From assembly GCA_029253285.1 (NCBI GenBank), contig JAQWZU010000141.1:27922-91921 (forward strand): a stretch of 64,000 nt of DNA. Reading direction: 5' to 3'. Shown piece after piece: positions 1 to 8,638 of the stretch. The position numbers and the translations under genes are program-made. The stretch comes from Akkermansiaceae bacterium (GTDB lineage Bacteria; Verrucomicrobiota; Verrucomicrobiia; Verrucomicrobiales; Akkermansiaceae). How positions within the stretch are numbered: the stretch's first letter is position 1; every line of letters begins with the position of its first letter. The notes under the pieces were generated by a model that did no database searches, was not told where the DNA came from, and worked only from the letters and a program-made list of their open reading frames with translations.

Positions 1-2
1 CC

Positions 3-1130
3 GGCTTTCAAGAATACACCCTCGCCACCTGGCAGCGCCTTGCCCGCCAGGGCATGAAAGGTATCAAGTTCGACTACCCTGAATCCGCCTGGTGCCCGAA
101 CGGTGGCTTCGAGGACAAATCCTTCACCGCCACTTCCGCTTATCGTGAGGTTTTCAATCTCGCCCGCAAAGGTCTCGGCAAGGGTGCCTACCTTCACGAA
201 CGTAATCTCGGTGAATACGGCACACCACGACTCGACATCACCGCCGGCCTCGCCGACCTGCAACGTGTCTGGGGTGACTCCTCTCACTTCGAACCCGAGA
301 TGGCTTCCCGTATCGGCTTGCGTTGGTTCAAGAACCGCACCGTCTTCGGTTACTACCCGGATGGTAAATCGTTCAAAAACCCCAAGACCAAGAAACCGCA
401 CACTGCCCTTCATCGTCGTACCATGCTCACCCTCGTCGGACTCATCTCCGGCCGTATCGAACTTGGCACATCCTTCGGCAGCATGACTCCTGAAATGCAA
501 CACGACCTCACCCGCTTTTATCCCCTCTACGATCAACGCAAGTCCTTCCGCCCGGTTGATATGCTTCTCCCCGGCCGCACCGACCCGAACATTTACAGCC
601 TCTCCATCAACGGCGAGTGGAACCAACTTATTACCTGCAACTTCACCGACAAGCCGACCACCATTTCCGTGCCACTTTCCGGCAACCAGGCCGATACCGG
701 AGCGCTCGGACTTCAGCCCAACAAGCACTACTACCTCTACGACTTCTGGAACGATCGCTTTATCGGTAAAATCCCAGGCAAGCAATCAGCCAAACTCCCC
801 GTTCAAGCCGACCAGGCTCTTTCCTACTCCGTTCACCAGGTCAAAGACCACCCGCAGTTCATTTCCACCAACCGCCACATCATGCAAGGCCTCATCGATC
901 TCAAGAATGTGAAATGGAATGCAAAAACCGGCATCTACTCCGGCATCGCCAAAGTCATCGGCGGAGAAGACTTCACCATCACCATCGCGAACAACAATTA
1001 CGCCACCACTGCAATCACAGTCTCCACTGGGAATTTCAGCATCGCCACCGGCCAACACGATCTCACTCGCTTCACCCTGAGCTCCGAAAAAAACGCCGAG
1101 GTCAATTGGACCATCAAGTTTGAGAAGTAA
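3..1130 (+). CDS. Alpha-galactosidase-like glycoside hydrolase, 3' part (5' truncated by window edge)
   Basis: The reading frame is already open at base 3, so the N-terminus lies outside the window; the internal Met codon at 54 is not the start. The visible 375 or so residues begin in a (beta/alpha)8 barrel segment with GMKGIKFDYPESAW, whose KFD triad resembles the strand carrying the nucleophile Asp in clan GH-D enzymes (GH27/GH36/GH31-like). It continues with HERNLGEYGTPRLD and RIGLRWFKNR. The last 150 residues are beta-rich (HYYLYDFWNDRFIGKI), as in the C-terminal beta-sandwich of such enzymes. It probably cleaves an alpha-linked sugar such as galactose. The exact family cannot be fixed without the N-terminal half. 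It is not obviously in an operon with the heat shock genes 300 bp downstream. Confidence 0.6.
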   Translation, partial: GFQEYTLATWQRLARQGMKGIKFDYPESAWCPNGGFEDKSFTATSAYREVFNLARKGLGKGAYLHERNLGEYGTPRLDITAGLADLQRVWGDSSHFEPEMASRIGLRWFKNRTVFGYYPDGKSFKNPKTKKPHTALHRRTMLTLVGLISGRIELGTSFGSMTPEMQHDLTRFYPLYDQRKSFRPVDMLLPGRTDPNIYSLSINGEWNQLITCNFTDKPTTISVPLSGNQADTGALGLQPNKHYYLYDFWNDRFIGKIPGKQSAKLPVQADQALSYSVHQVKDHPQFISTNRHIMQGLIDLKNVKWNAKTGIYSGIAKVIGGEDFTITIANNNYATTAITVSTGNFSIATGQHDLTRFTLSSEKNAEVNWTIKFEK

Positions 1131-1379
1131 AAAGCTTGGACTTCCGCCCGAGTTTATCAAGCGAGCCCTGCTTCCCGGCCAGCCCAATGTCCTTCTTTGC
1201 GGCCATCATGTGGCGGTGACTTCCAGCCGCCAGGCCAATGCCAACTGCAAGCTGCGCCAAAACCGTGTGACACCTTGTCCCACCATGCGTCAATTTGTGT
1301 CAAATTTTCACTATGATTCACCCTCACAAATCTCAAAAACTCTATTATCTAGCTGCATTACAGCCGATTTCCCACCACT

Positions 1380-1395
1380 TGGCGCACAAACTGCC
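1380..1395 (+). promoter_or_regulatory. Candidate sigma-54 (-24/-12) promoter for the small heat shock pair
   Basis: TGGCGCACAAACTGCC has GG and GC dinucleotides separated by exactly 10 nt, the invariant spacing of sigma-54 promoters (consensus TGGCAC-N5-TTGCW). It lies 39 bp before the first sHSP start, which would give a short leader. The rest of the 303-bp gap (1131-1433) holds no convincing gene. No CIRCE element is visible. Pattern match only. Confidence 0.4.
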
Positions 1396-1433
1396 ATAGA
1401 AAGCAGATGTTAACCAAAAGCCAATAAACTAAA

Positions 1434-1823
1434 ATGACTCTGACAAACCGTATCCCAAACCGCCTCTTCGGAAATCTCGACGAATTCTTCAATCAGGCCT
1501 TCCGCAACTTCGGACCAACCCCCGTCTCCCGCGTCCCTGATTCATACCGCTACGAGACAGATGAGCACTATCGCCTCCGCCTCGATCTTCCCGGCTTCGC
1601 CAGAGAGGAGATCAAGCTCACTCTCGAAGACGGCCAGCTCAAGATCACTGCCAAAACCGAAAGCGAAGCCGCCTTCCGCTCTGATTTTGATCGCGTGTTT
1701 GATCTTCCCGATGACGCCAACGCCGGGGAAGTCACCGCCAAACTCGAAGACGGCGTGCTCGACCTCGTGATCAACAAAGTGGCCAAAAGCGTGCCCGCTG
1801 TCCAAACCATCGAAATTAAGTAA
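1434..1823 (+). CDS. Hsp20-family small heat shock protein (first of tandem pair)
   Basis: 129 residues, ATP-independent holdase chaperone of the alpha-crystallin (Hsp20) family that binds unfolding proteins in the cytoplasm. A short N-terminal arm (NRLFGNLDEFFNQAFRNFG) precedes the alpha-crystallin domain (about 40-129). The domain carries the typical start YRLRLDLPGFAREEIKLTLEDGQLKITA and the conserved late strand AKLEDGVLDLVINK (A-x-x-x-G-V-L motif). The C-terminus is short and lacks a clear I-x-I tail motif. The start has no strong ribosome site (AACTAAAATG). The second sHSP gene begins 12 nt after the stop, so the two are almost certainly co-transcribed. Confidence 0.92.
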   Translation: MTLTNRIPNRLFGNLDEFFNQAFRNFGPTPVSRVPDSYRYETDEHYRLRLDLPGFAREEIKLTLEDGQLKITAKTESEAAFRSDFDRVFDLPDDANAGEVTAKLEDGVLDLVINKVAKSVPAVQTIEIK

Positions 1824-1835
1824 CCAGCCAAAATT

Positions 1836-2177
1836 ATGAATCAAATTATTACCAACGAATCGACCGTGACCTCAAGACCTCCATTTAAAACCGACAAGAC
1901 CGATACGGGAATCGGTCTCACCGTCGCTCTTCCCGGAGTGAGCAAAGAAAATCTCGGCGTCAACGCGGAGGGACAACTCCTCACCATCACTGGTGAGCGA
2001 AGCAACCCCGGGGGAGACGACTCCCACGAAGCGCGACGCTACGAACTAAAACTGCAACTTCACGAAGACTTGGACACCAACAAGATCACCGCGAAATACC
2101 AAAACGGGGTGCTCACTCTGGGTCTTCAAAAGCGAGAGGAACTCGCTCCGAAGAAAATCAATATCCTCGCGAATTAA
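1836..2177 (+). CDS. Hsp20-family small heat shock protein (second of tandem pair)
   Basis: 113 residues, another alpha-crystallin-domain protein, shorter at the N-terminus than its neighbour. GIGLTVALPGVSKENLGVNAEG matches the first beta strands and ITAKYQNGVLTLGLQKRE is the conserved G-V-L strand. The C-terminal KKINILAN contains an I-x-I (INI) motif of the kind that docks into a neighbouring sHSP subunit. The upstream paralogue lacks one, so the two may co-assemble (inference). It is followed by a hairpin terminator. Confidence 0.9.
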   Translation: MNQIITNESTVTSRPPFKTDKTDTGIGLTVALPGVSKENLGVNAEGQLLTITGERSNPGGDDSHEARRYELKLQLHEDLDTNKITAKYQNGVLTLGLQKREELAPKKINILAN

Positions 2178-2202
2178 AATTTGATTGTGTGTGCGTGTGA
2201 AG

Positions 2203-2232
2203 AACGGCGATCCCGAAAGGGGTCGCCGTTTT
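2203..2232 (+). terminator. Rho-independent terminator after the sHSP pair
   Basis: Arms AACGGCGATCCC (2203-2214) and GGGGTCGCCGTT (2219-2230) pair over 12 bp with one G-U, closed by a GAAA tetraloop and followed by TT. It lies between convergent genes and its 3' edge touches the stop codon of the minus-strand LOG gene. Confidence 0.75.
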
Positions 2233-2233
2233 G

Positions 2234-3361
2234 CTATCCTTTGCTCGCCACGGGAGGATTCGCTTTGATAAATTCCACGATCTCATCGACCTCATCACTC
2301 AGGTGAAGATACCTCTCGTAATCCCTTCCCTCCGCCAGGTTTTTAAGACACTCCCAGAGCATCGTATCTTCGGTGTATCGCTTCGTCCCCAGGAAAACCA
2401 TCGGGCTGATTTCTTCAAAGGTCGCGTAATGGTTCTGACACGCATCCTGAAATATCTCTTGCGTCGTTCCGCCACTCCCCGGCGCAAAGACGATTCCGTG
2501 CCTCGCGATCGCGAGCAGACCGTCTTCACGAATGCTGTTGGAAAAATACTTCGCAACATAGCTCGAAAACATATTCGTCGGCTCGTGCCCGTAGAACCAG
2601 GTCGGCACCGCCAGACTGGAATGCCCGGTGGGATAACGATCAATCACCTTTTGCGCAGCCTCGATATACCCGTCGCTGTCATACTTTGGCGCTACTTCCA
2701 ACACCTTCAAGACCGCATCCAATTCCCCTTCACGCAAATCCGCAAGATAAGCTCCCAGATTCGCTGCTTCCATAATTCCCGGACCACCGCCACTCGCAAT
2801 AAAGTATCCCTCCTTCGTCAGTCGACGCGTCAAATGCGCCACCTTTTTGAACGACTCGTCATCACGCCCTGTCCCGTGTCCTCCCATCACCGCGACCACG
2901 CGCTTCCTCCCATCCTTTTCAATCCGTCCCTCAAGCAAATCCGTGAGCCCGTCGTCAATAGCGTGATCGTGCAATCGCTCCGCCAGAGCCTCCACGATAT
3001 CAGGATCCTTCTTTCCGTGCTTCACAAAGTGATCATAGATCTCTTTATCCACACTCCGGTCTTCCTCCTTGGTCCAACCCTCCATCAATTCCTCCCTCGT
3101 ATACAACTCCGGCCGATAAGGATTGAATGGTAAATCCCCGAAGTTTGGAAAAATCAGGGCCCCTTTCTCCTGCAAATCGCAAATCGAAAGATCCGGAGGA
3201 AATTGACACCCCAGAAAGATTGCTCCCTCACACTCCAACCTCTCCCAATCAATCCCCGCCTCCCGCAAATCCAGGCCCTGCACCGCCGAGCAGTTCAAAT
3301 TCACCACTCCGCCTTCCAGCCGCTTCAAGGAATCAATCTCACGAAAAATCGAACATTTCAT
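2234..3361 (-). CDS. LOG-family (lysine decarboxylase-like Rossmann fold) protein, long form
   Basis: 375 residues. The C-terminal two thirds (about 155-375) form a LOG/TIGR00730-like Rossmann domain: VVAVMGGHGTGR, then GGGPGIMEAANLGA, then PGSGGTTQEIFQ, which corresponds to the PGGxGTxxE phosphoribohydrolase signature of cytokinin-activating LOG enzymes, with Ser for the second Gly. An extra 150-residue N-terminal region makes it much longer than the usual 180-220 residues. Members cleave nucleoside monophosphates or have unassigned nucleotide-related functions, so the substrate is unknown. It is transcribed in the same direction as hpt (72 bp apart), which suits a nucleotide-salvage context. 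Confidence 0.75.
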   Translation of the reverse strand: MKCSIFREIDSLKRLEGGVVNLNCSAVQGLDLREAGIDWERLECEGAIFLGCQFPPDLSICDLQEKGALIFPNFGDLPFNPYRPELYTREELMEGWTKEEDRSVDKEIYDHFVKHGKKDPDIVEALAERLHDHAIDDGLTDLLEGRIEKDGRKRVVAVMGGHGTGRDDESFKKVAHLTRRLTKEGYFIASGGGPGIMEAANLGAYLADLREGELDAVLKVLEVAPKYDSDGYIEAAQKVIDRYPTGHSSLAVPTWFYGHEPTNMFSSYVAKYFSNSIREDGLLAIARHGIVFAPGSGGTTQEIFQDACQNHYATFEEISPMVFLGTKRYTEDTMLWECLKNLAEGRDYERYLHLSDEVDEIVEFIKANPPVASKG

Positions 3362-3433
3362 GCCAACAACCTAAGTCAGCAAATCCCGGACTTCCAGCCC
3401 AACAAAGATTCACGTAGAAGCGCGGACAGAAAA

Positions 3434-3973
3434 TCACCCAATCACCGACTCTTTCAGCACCCCTACATACGGCAGGTTCCGATACTTCCCGTCGTAATCC
3501 AAACCATACCCCACCACAAATTCATCCCCGATTTCAAAAGCCGAATAGTCCGCCTCTACTTCCGCCGCTCTCTCCTTATCCTTCGTCAGCAGGACACAAG
3601 TTTTCACCTTCCGGGCGCCCATCTCATAAAGCTTCTCCGACACCGCCGCCAAGGTTCGCCCGGTATCTAAGATGTCATCCAGCACCAAAACGCTCCGCCC
3701 CTGAACCTCGGGAAGCTTAACATCCAAAAAATCTACTTGTCCCGAACTCTCCGTTCCGCCGTGGTAACTCGCCACATTCAAACACTCGATCTCCAGACGC
3801 AAGGGCACCCGACGTAACAAGTCCGCCATAAACACCAAAGCCCCCTTCAAAATCCCCACCACCTGCAAGGACTCCTCCTTCGCAAAGTCCGACCGAATCC
3901 GCTCCGCAATGACATCCAACCTCCGCTCGATCACTTCCTCCGCAATCAAGACCTTCTCAATATCCTCGTTCAT
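3434..3973 (-). CDS. hpt: Hypoxanthine (guanine) phosphoribosyltransferase
   Basis: 179 residues from the chosen start. It makes IMP/GMP from hypoxanthine or guanine and PRPP in purine salvage. The PRPP-binding loop is VLVLDDILDTGRTL, and VVGILKGALVFMADLLRR and VVGYGLDYDGKYRNLPYVGVL are the other family signatures. The frame is open upstream to 4066, but the extra 31 residues are low-complexity and overlap the sulfatase gene. ATG at 3973 has GTGGGG just upstream as a ribosome site and gives the standard family length, so it is preferred. It lies 44 bp downstream of the sulfatase stop on the same strand. Confidence 0.93.
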   Translation of the reverse strand: MNEDIEKVLIAEEVIERRLDVIAERIRSDFAKEESLQVVGILKGALVFMADLLRRVPLRLEIECLNVASYHGGTESSGQVDFLDVKLPEVQGRSVLVLDDILDTGRTLAAVSEKLYEMGARKVKTCVLLTKDKERAAEVEADYSAFEIGDEFVVGYGLDYDGKYRNLPYVGVLKESVIG

Positions 3974-4017
3974 GTCCCCACTCTTGCGAAGCCCCTGCGA
4001 TCTGTCCAAGAAAAACC

Positions 4018-5463
4018 CTACTGCCGAAACTCTGCCTCCACCATCTCCCCGTCGAGTTTCTCCCACTCGCCCACCAACTCCTTCAAGACCTCCTGCTTCG
4101 CTACTGCCAAATTCACTTTTTCCGAAAGATCCCCGGACAAATCAAAAAGCTCCCACTTCGCCTTCGCCGATGCTTTGACAATCTTCCAATCTCCCTGCCG
4201 CAATCCCTGGCGTGCGGCCTGCCGCCAATAAATCCGCTCATGCGGATCGCCCTGCGTTTCCCCTTTGATAAACGGCAACAAATTCACACTGTCCCGCTTC
4301 GGTCCCTTCGGCATCTCCTTCCCGGCCGCCGCAAAGGTCGTCGCAAACAAATCCGTCGTGATCACCGGACGATCATAAGTCGTTCCCTTTGGAACCATCC
4401 CCGGCCACTGCATCATGAACGGAACCCGCACGCCGCCTTCATACATATTTCCTTTTCCGCCCCTCAAAGGGAGATTGCTGCTCGTCAGCTCCTTCGTCGG
4501 TCCTCCGTTGTCACTGATAAAATACAACATGGTGTCCTTCTCCAATCCTTCCTCGCGAAGCTTCTTCGAAATCTCTCCTACGCTATCATCAAGATTTGCC
4601 AGCATCGCCGCAAAAATCCTGCGCTGCAGATCCTCAATGTGCGCAAACTTCTTCATATATGCATCCGCCCCTTGCAAGGGGCTGTGCACCGCATTGTAAG
4701 CAACCAACAAACAGAATGGCTTCTCCCCATGACGTTCGATAAAACTCACTGACTCCCGCGTCAGCGCATCGGTAAGATACAACTCCTCATCCACTGGCTG
4801 GCTCCCGCGAACGATAGGATTATTGGCATCATAATCCGGTTCATCATGCCCCATGTGCGAACTATAAGTCACCTTCCCAAAAGTCCGCCGTCCTTCCCCG
4901 CCTCCCGGCAAAGGCACCCGACGCAACCAGGTCGTCACACCATCCCACGGCTCCGGCACAAAGTAATGTCCTTCATGCGTAAACCCAAAAAACTCATCAA
5001 AGCCCCGGCGATAAGGATGATAATCCGCCGCTCCTCCCAGGTGCCACTTTCCCACCAAACCCGTGACATACCCCGCCTTCTGCAAGGCCTGCACCATCGT
5101 CCTCTGCCTCAGCGGCAAGCCCGTCCCCGGATCTTCATTCCGCGCCCCGATGGGATTGAACTCATGCCCGAACCGCGTTCCGTATCTGCCCGTCAACAAG
5201 CCCGCCCGCGACGGACTGCAATTCGGTGCCGTGACATACCCCGAAGTAAACCTCACCCCATTCTCAGAGATCGCATCAATATGCGGCGTCGGAATCTCCG
5301 CATTTCCCTGACACCCCAATTCCCCATATCCCAAATCATCCGCTAACAAGATCACGACATTCGGCATCGTCGAAACCCGCTCCGCTCCAGCCAACGTTGC
5401 CAAGCCCGTCAACAACACCGTCCCAAAAACCCTGCAATCCATCTTCATCACAAAGCAGGTCAT
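4018..5463 (-). CDS. Secreted sulfatase (arylsulfatase A/B-like)
   Basis: 481 residues. Formylglycine-dependent sulfatase of the alkaline phosphatase superfamily, probably periplasmic and acting on a sulfated glycan. PNVVILLADDLGYGELG supplies the metal-binding Asp pair, and the modification motif C-x-P-x-R is C82-S-P-S-R followed by AGLLTGR. Later signatures are GKWHLGG and YFISDNGGP. The N-terminus is hydrophobic and signal-like (VFGTVLLTGLATLAGA). Met codons at residues 1, 6 and 8 are all possible starts; ATG at 5448 or 5442 would give a more typical signal peptide. It is divergent from the PSCyt1 gene at 5618. Confidence 0.9.
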   Translation of the reverse strand: MTCFVMKMDCRVFGTVLLTGLATLAGAERVSTMPNVVILLADDLGYGELGCQGNAEIPTPHIDAISENGVRFTSGYVTAPNCSPSRAGLLTGRYGTRFGHEFNPIGARNEDPGTGLPLRQRTMVQALQKAGYVTGLVGKWHLGGAADYHPYRRGFDEFFGFTHEGHYFVPEPWDGVTTWLRRVPLPGGGEGRRTFGKVTYSSHMGHDEPDYDANNPIVRGSQPVDEELYLTDALTRESVSFIERHGEKPFCLLVAYNAVHSPLQGADAYMKKFAHIEDLQRRIFAAMLANLDDSVGEISKKLREEGLEKDTMLYFISDNGGPTKELTSSNLPLRGGKGNMYEGGVRVPFMMQWPGMVPKGTTYDRPVITTDLFATTFAAAGKEMPKGPKRDSVNLLPFIKGETQGDPHERIYWRQAARQGLRQGDWKIVKASAKAKWELFDLSGDLSEKVNLAVAKQEVLKELVGEWEKLDGEMVEAEFRQ

Positions 5464-5617
5464 CGCAGTATCAATTCAAAATTCAACCATAGACCTTAGA
5501 TATTCAGAGTTCATCGCGCTTCCGAACTAGACAAACCCTCCTTCCCCTTAAATAGTTCCCGCAGCAATGGTTCGCTCTTTTTCCCTTTCAAGCTCTCCAA
5601 TATGGAGAGTGAGTAGA

Positions 5618-8600
5618 ATGCCCTTTGGGTGCATCTTGCCCGCTTTTCTCACCCTCTCCTTTCCTTCACTCGCCGAAGACCACATCGATTTCAACGACCA
5701 CATTCGTCCGCTTCTCTCCGACCGTTGCTTCACCTGCCATGGCTTCGATGCCAATGCCCGCGAGGCCGATCTTCGCCTCGATACGCCAGAGGGCGCTTTC
5801 ACCGAAGACAAGCACGGCATCGCGCCCATCGTACCAGGCGACCCGATGGACTCCGAGGTCTGGCTGCGCATCATTTCGGATGATGCCGATGAGGTCATGC
5901 CGCCGCCCGACTCGCTCCGTCAACTCTCCGACGCCGACAAGGCCCTGATCAAACGCTGGATCGAACAGGGCGCGGAATACGAACCGCACTGGACTTTCGT
6001 CGCTGCCGAAAAACCAAAGACCGATCTCACCAAAGGCCACGCAATCGACCAACTCGTTTCCGAGAAACTCAAACAGGAAGAACTCGAACTCTCTCCTCTC
6101 GCCGATCCCCGCACCCTCGTGCGACGTCTTTCCTTCGACCTCCGCGGACTTCCACCCACGCTCGAAGAAGTCGAAAAGTTCGCCGCCAATCCCACCGAGG
6201 AATCCTGGGCTATCCTCGTCGAACATTACCTTGCCCATCCTGCCTACGGCGAACGCATGGCCTGGCCGTGGCTTGAAGCCGCCCGCTACGCCGACTCCAA
6301 TGGCTTCCAGGGCGACCGCGAACGCACGATGTGGCCCTGGCGCGACTGGGTCATCGAAGCCTTTAACAAGAACCTCCCATACGATGACTTCACGGTCTGG
6401 CAAATCGCCGGCGACCTTCTTCCAAACGCCACCTCCGAACAAAAACTCGCCACCGGCTTTCTCCGCAATCACGCCATCAATGGTGAGGGCGGCAGCATCC
6501 CGGAAGAGAACCGCGTCAACTACGTCTTCGACATGGCCGAAACCGTCGGCACCGTATGGATGGGCCTAACCTTCAACTGTTGCCGCTGCCACGATCACAA
6601 ATACGACCCGCTCTCCCAAAAAGAATACTACGGCCTCAACGCCTTCTTCAACCAAACACCTGTCGGCGGTGGAGGCGGTGATCCACAAACCAAACCCATT
6701 CTCCCCGTCGCTTCCGGCGCACAGAAGGCGGAGGAAGAAAAACTCGCCAATCAACTCGGAGACATTCGAAAGCAACTTTTCGGAACTGCAAAACAAGCCA
6801 GCGGAGATCAGAAAAAATGGGAAAACACCCAACTCGCCACTCACAAATCCCCGTGGTCCATCCTCCCCGTTAAATCCGCGAAGTCAGCCAAGGGCCAAAA
6901 AATCTCCACTCTCGAAAATGGCACTCTCCTCGCCACTGGAGCCAATCCCCCCAACGACGACTACACCATCGAACTCTCGCTCAATGAAGCTCCCCTCACC
7001 GGCATTCTCCTCAAAGCCCTTCGCCATCCCAACATGACCAAGGAAGGCATCGCCCGATCCAATAGCGGAAACTTCGTCCTGACCGAATTCAATCTCGCAC
7101 TCCGTTCCACCGATGGGACAAGCAAATCCATCAAGATTAAGAAAGTCCAGGCCACTTTCGAACAAGGAAGCTTAAAGATTGCCGGAGTCCTCGATAAAAA
7201 CCCCGCCAGCGGCTGGGCGATCCTAAATAACAACGCCATCCCCACCGACCACGCCGCCGTCTTCGAATTCGAGCACACCCTCCAACCCGCGCCCGGCGAC
7301 ACCCTCGTCGCCACTCTCAAACACGAATCAAAACACGCGAACCACAACCTCGGGCATTTCAGCATCGAGGGAACAAGCCAAACCGCTCCGACTCTCCCCA
7401 AGGATCAAAGTCTCATCAACGCCCTGAGAACGCCTTCCGAACGCCGCACCAAAGCCCAACATGAACTCGTCAATGACAGCTACGGAAACGGCAATCCCCA
7501 ATTCGCCGAATTGCAAAAGAAGGAAGCCGCCGCAACCAAGAAGCTCAACGACTTCCGCAATAGACTCCCCAAGGTCATGATCATGGCGGATCAGGAGAAA
7601 AAACGGAAAACCTATATCCTTTCCGTCGGAGCCTACGACCAACGCGGCGAGGAAGTCGAAGCCCACACTCCCGCCTTCCTTCCCCCGCTCGGCAAAAAAG
7701 AGAACGCCAATCGACTCGATCTCGCCCAATGGATCGTCTCTGCCAAAAATCCACTCACCTCCCGCGTCACCGTCAATCGACTCTGGCAGGAATTCTTCGG
7801 TATCGGCCTCGTCAAAAGCCCCGAAGACTTCGGCGTGCAAAGCGAAATCCCTGTCCACCCGCGCCTTCTCGATTGGCTCGCCGCCGACTTCATGGAGCAC
7901 AACTGGGACTATAAGCACCTTGTCCGCACCATCGTTACCAGCCGCACCTATCGACAATCGGCCCTCGTCTCATCGCTCCAACTTGAACACGATCCCGCCA
8001 ACCGCCTCCTCGCCCGCGGCCCGCGCCATCGACTCCCCTCCTGGATGATCCGCGACCAGGCCCTCGCTGCCAGCGGACTTCTTGTCCCCAAAATCGGCGG
8101 CGCTCCCGTCAAACCCTGGCAGCCCGAAGGACTCTGGTCCGAGGTCACCTTCGGCAAAAAGAAATACGCCCCCGACTCCGGAGAAAAACTCCGCCGCCGT
8201 AGCCTCTACACCTTCTGGCGACGCATCAGCGCTCCGCCCATGTTTTTTGACACCGCAAAGCGCGAAATGTGTGAGGTCGGAACCGCTCTCACCAACAGCC
8301 CACTTCACGCACTCGCCATTCTCAACGATCCTCACTACACCGAAGCCGCCCGTGCTTTGGTGAACCGAGCCGCCAAAGAATCGTCCACCGATCCCGAAGC
8401 AATTCTCGCGCGAGCCTTCAAGATTCTCCTTTCGCGATCACCACATCCCGAAGAACTCGGCATTCTTTTGAAGAACTACGAGCAGGCCCTTCCGCTCATT
8501 ACCGAGGAAGAAGCGAAAGCCCTCCTTGCCATCGGAGAAACACCTGCGCATCCCGATCTTCCGCCGATCACGCAAGCCGCTCTCACGTCCGTTTGCCTCT

Positions 8601-8638
8601 CGCTTTTGAATACCGACGAATCTCTGACCAAAGAATAA
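5618..8638 (+). CDS. Exported PSCyt1-DUF1549-DUF1553 cytochrome-like protein (cassette 1)
   Basis: 1006 residues from ATG 5618, chosen because it begins a clean signal peptide (MPFGCILPAFLTLSFPSLAED) and follows a purine-rich stretch; a start at 5567 is possible. PSCyt1 c-type cytochrome domain: HIRPLLSDRCFTCHG with CxxCH at residues 37-41. DUF1549 runs from about 120 to 330 and carries a second CxxCH (C321-C324-H325, then DHKYDP). A spacer of predicted sandwich character follows, then DUF1553 in the C-terminal 300 residues (TSRVTVNRLWQEFFGIGLV, NSPLHALAILNDP). These PVC-specific proteins sit beside DUF1501 and sulfatase genes and are presumed to take part in periplasmic glycan breakdown; the reaction is not established. 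The next gene starts immediately after its stop. Confidence 0.9.
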   Translation: MPFGCILPAFLTLSFPSLAEDHIDFNDHIRPLLSDRCFTCHGFDANAREADLRLDTPEGAFTEDKHGIAPIVPGDPMDSEVWLRIISDDADEVMPPPDSLRQLSDADKALIKRWIEQGAEYEPHWTFVAAEKPKTDLTKGHAIDQLVSEKLKQEELELSPLADPRTLVRRLSFDLRGLPPTLEEVEKFAANPTEESWAILVEHYLAHPAYGERMAWPWLEAARYADSNGFQGDRERTMWPWRDWVIEAFNKNLPYDDFTVWQIAGDLLPNATSEQKLATGFLRNHAINGEGGSIPEENRVNYVFDMAETVGTVWMGLTFNCCRCHDHKYDPLSQKEYYGLNAFFNQTPVGGGGGDPQTKPILPVASGAQKAEEEKLANQLGDIRKQLFGTAKQASGDQKKWENTQLATHKSPWSILPVKSAKSAKGQKISTLENGTLLATGANPPNDDYTIELSLNEAPLTGILLKALRHPNMTKEGIARSNSGNFVLTEFNLALRSTDGTSKSIKIKKVQATFEQGSLKIAGVLDKNPASGWAILNNNAIPTDHAAVFEFEHTLQPAPGDTLVATLKHESKHANHNLGHFSIEGTSQTAPTLPKDQSLINALRTPSERRTKAQHELVNDSYGNGNPQFAELQKKEAAATKKLNDFRNRLPKVMIMADQEKKRKTYILSVGAYDQRGEEVEAHTPAFLPPLGKKENANRLDLAQWIVSAKNPLTSRVTVNRLWQEFFGIGLVKSPEDFGVQSEIPVHPRLLDWLAADFMEHNWDYKHLVRTIVTSRTYRQSALVSSLQLEHDPANRLLARGPRHRLPSWMIRDQALAASGLLVPKIGGAPVKPWQPEGLWSEVTFGKKKYAPDSGEKLRRRSLYTFWRRISAPPMFFDTAKREMCEVGTALTNSPLHALAILNDPHYTEAARALVNRAAKESSTDPEAILARAFKILLSRSPHPEELGILLKNYEQALPLITEEEAKALLAIGETPAHPDLPPITQAALTSVCLSLLNTDESLTKE

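Noticed and set aside
1120..1413. 97-codon frame between the glycosidase and the heat shock genes
   Set aside because: It overlaps the glycosidase end, has no recognisable protein character and covers the probable promoter.
2231..3133. 300-codon plus-strand frame opposite the LOG-family gene
   Set aside because: Arg/Ile/His-rich shadow; the minus strand carries the Rossmann motifs.
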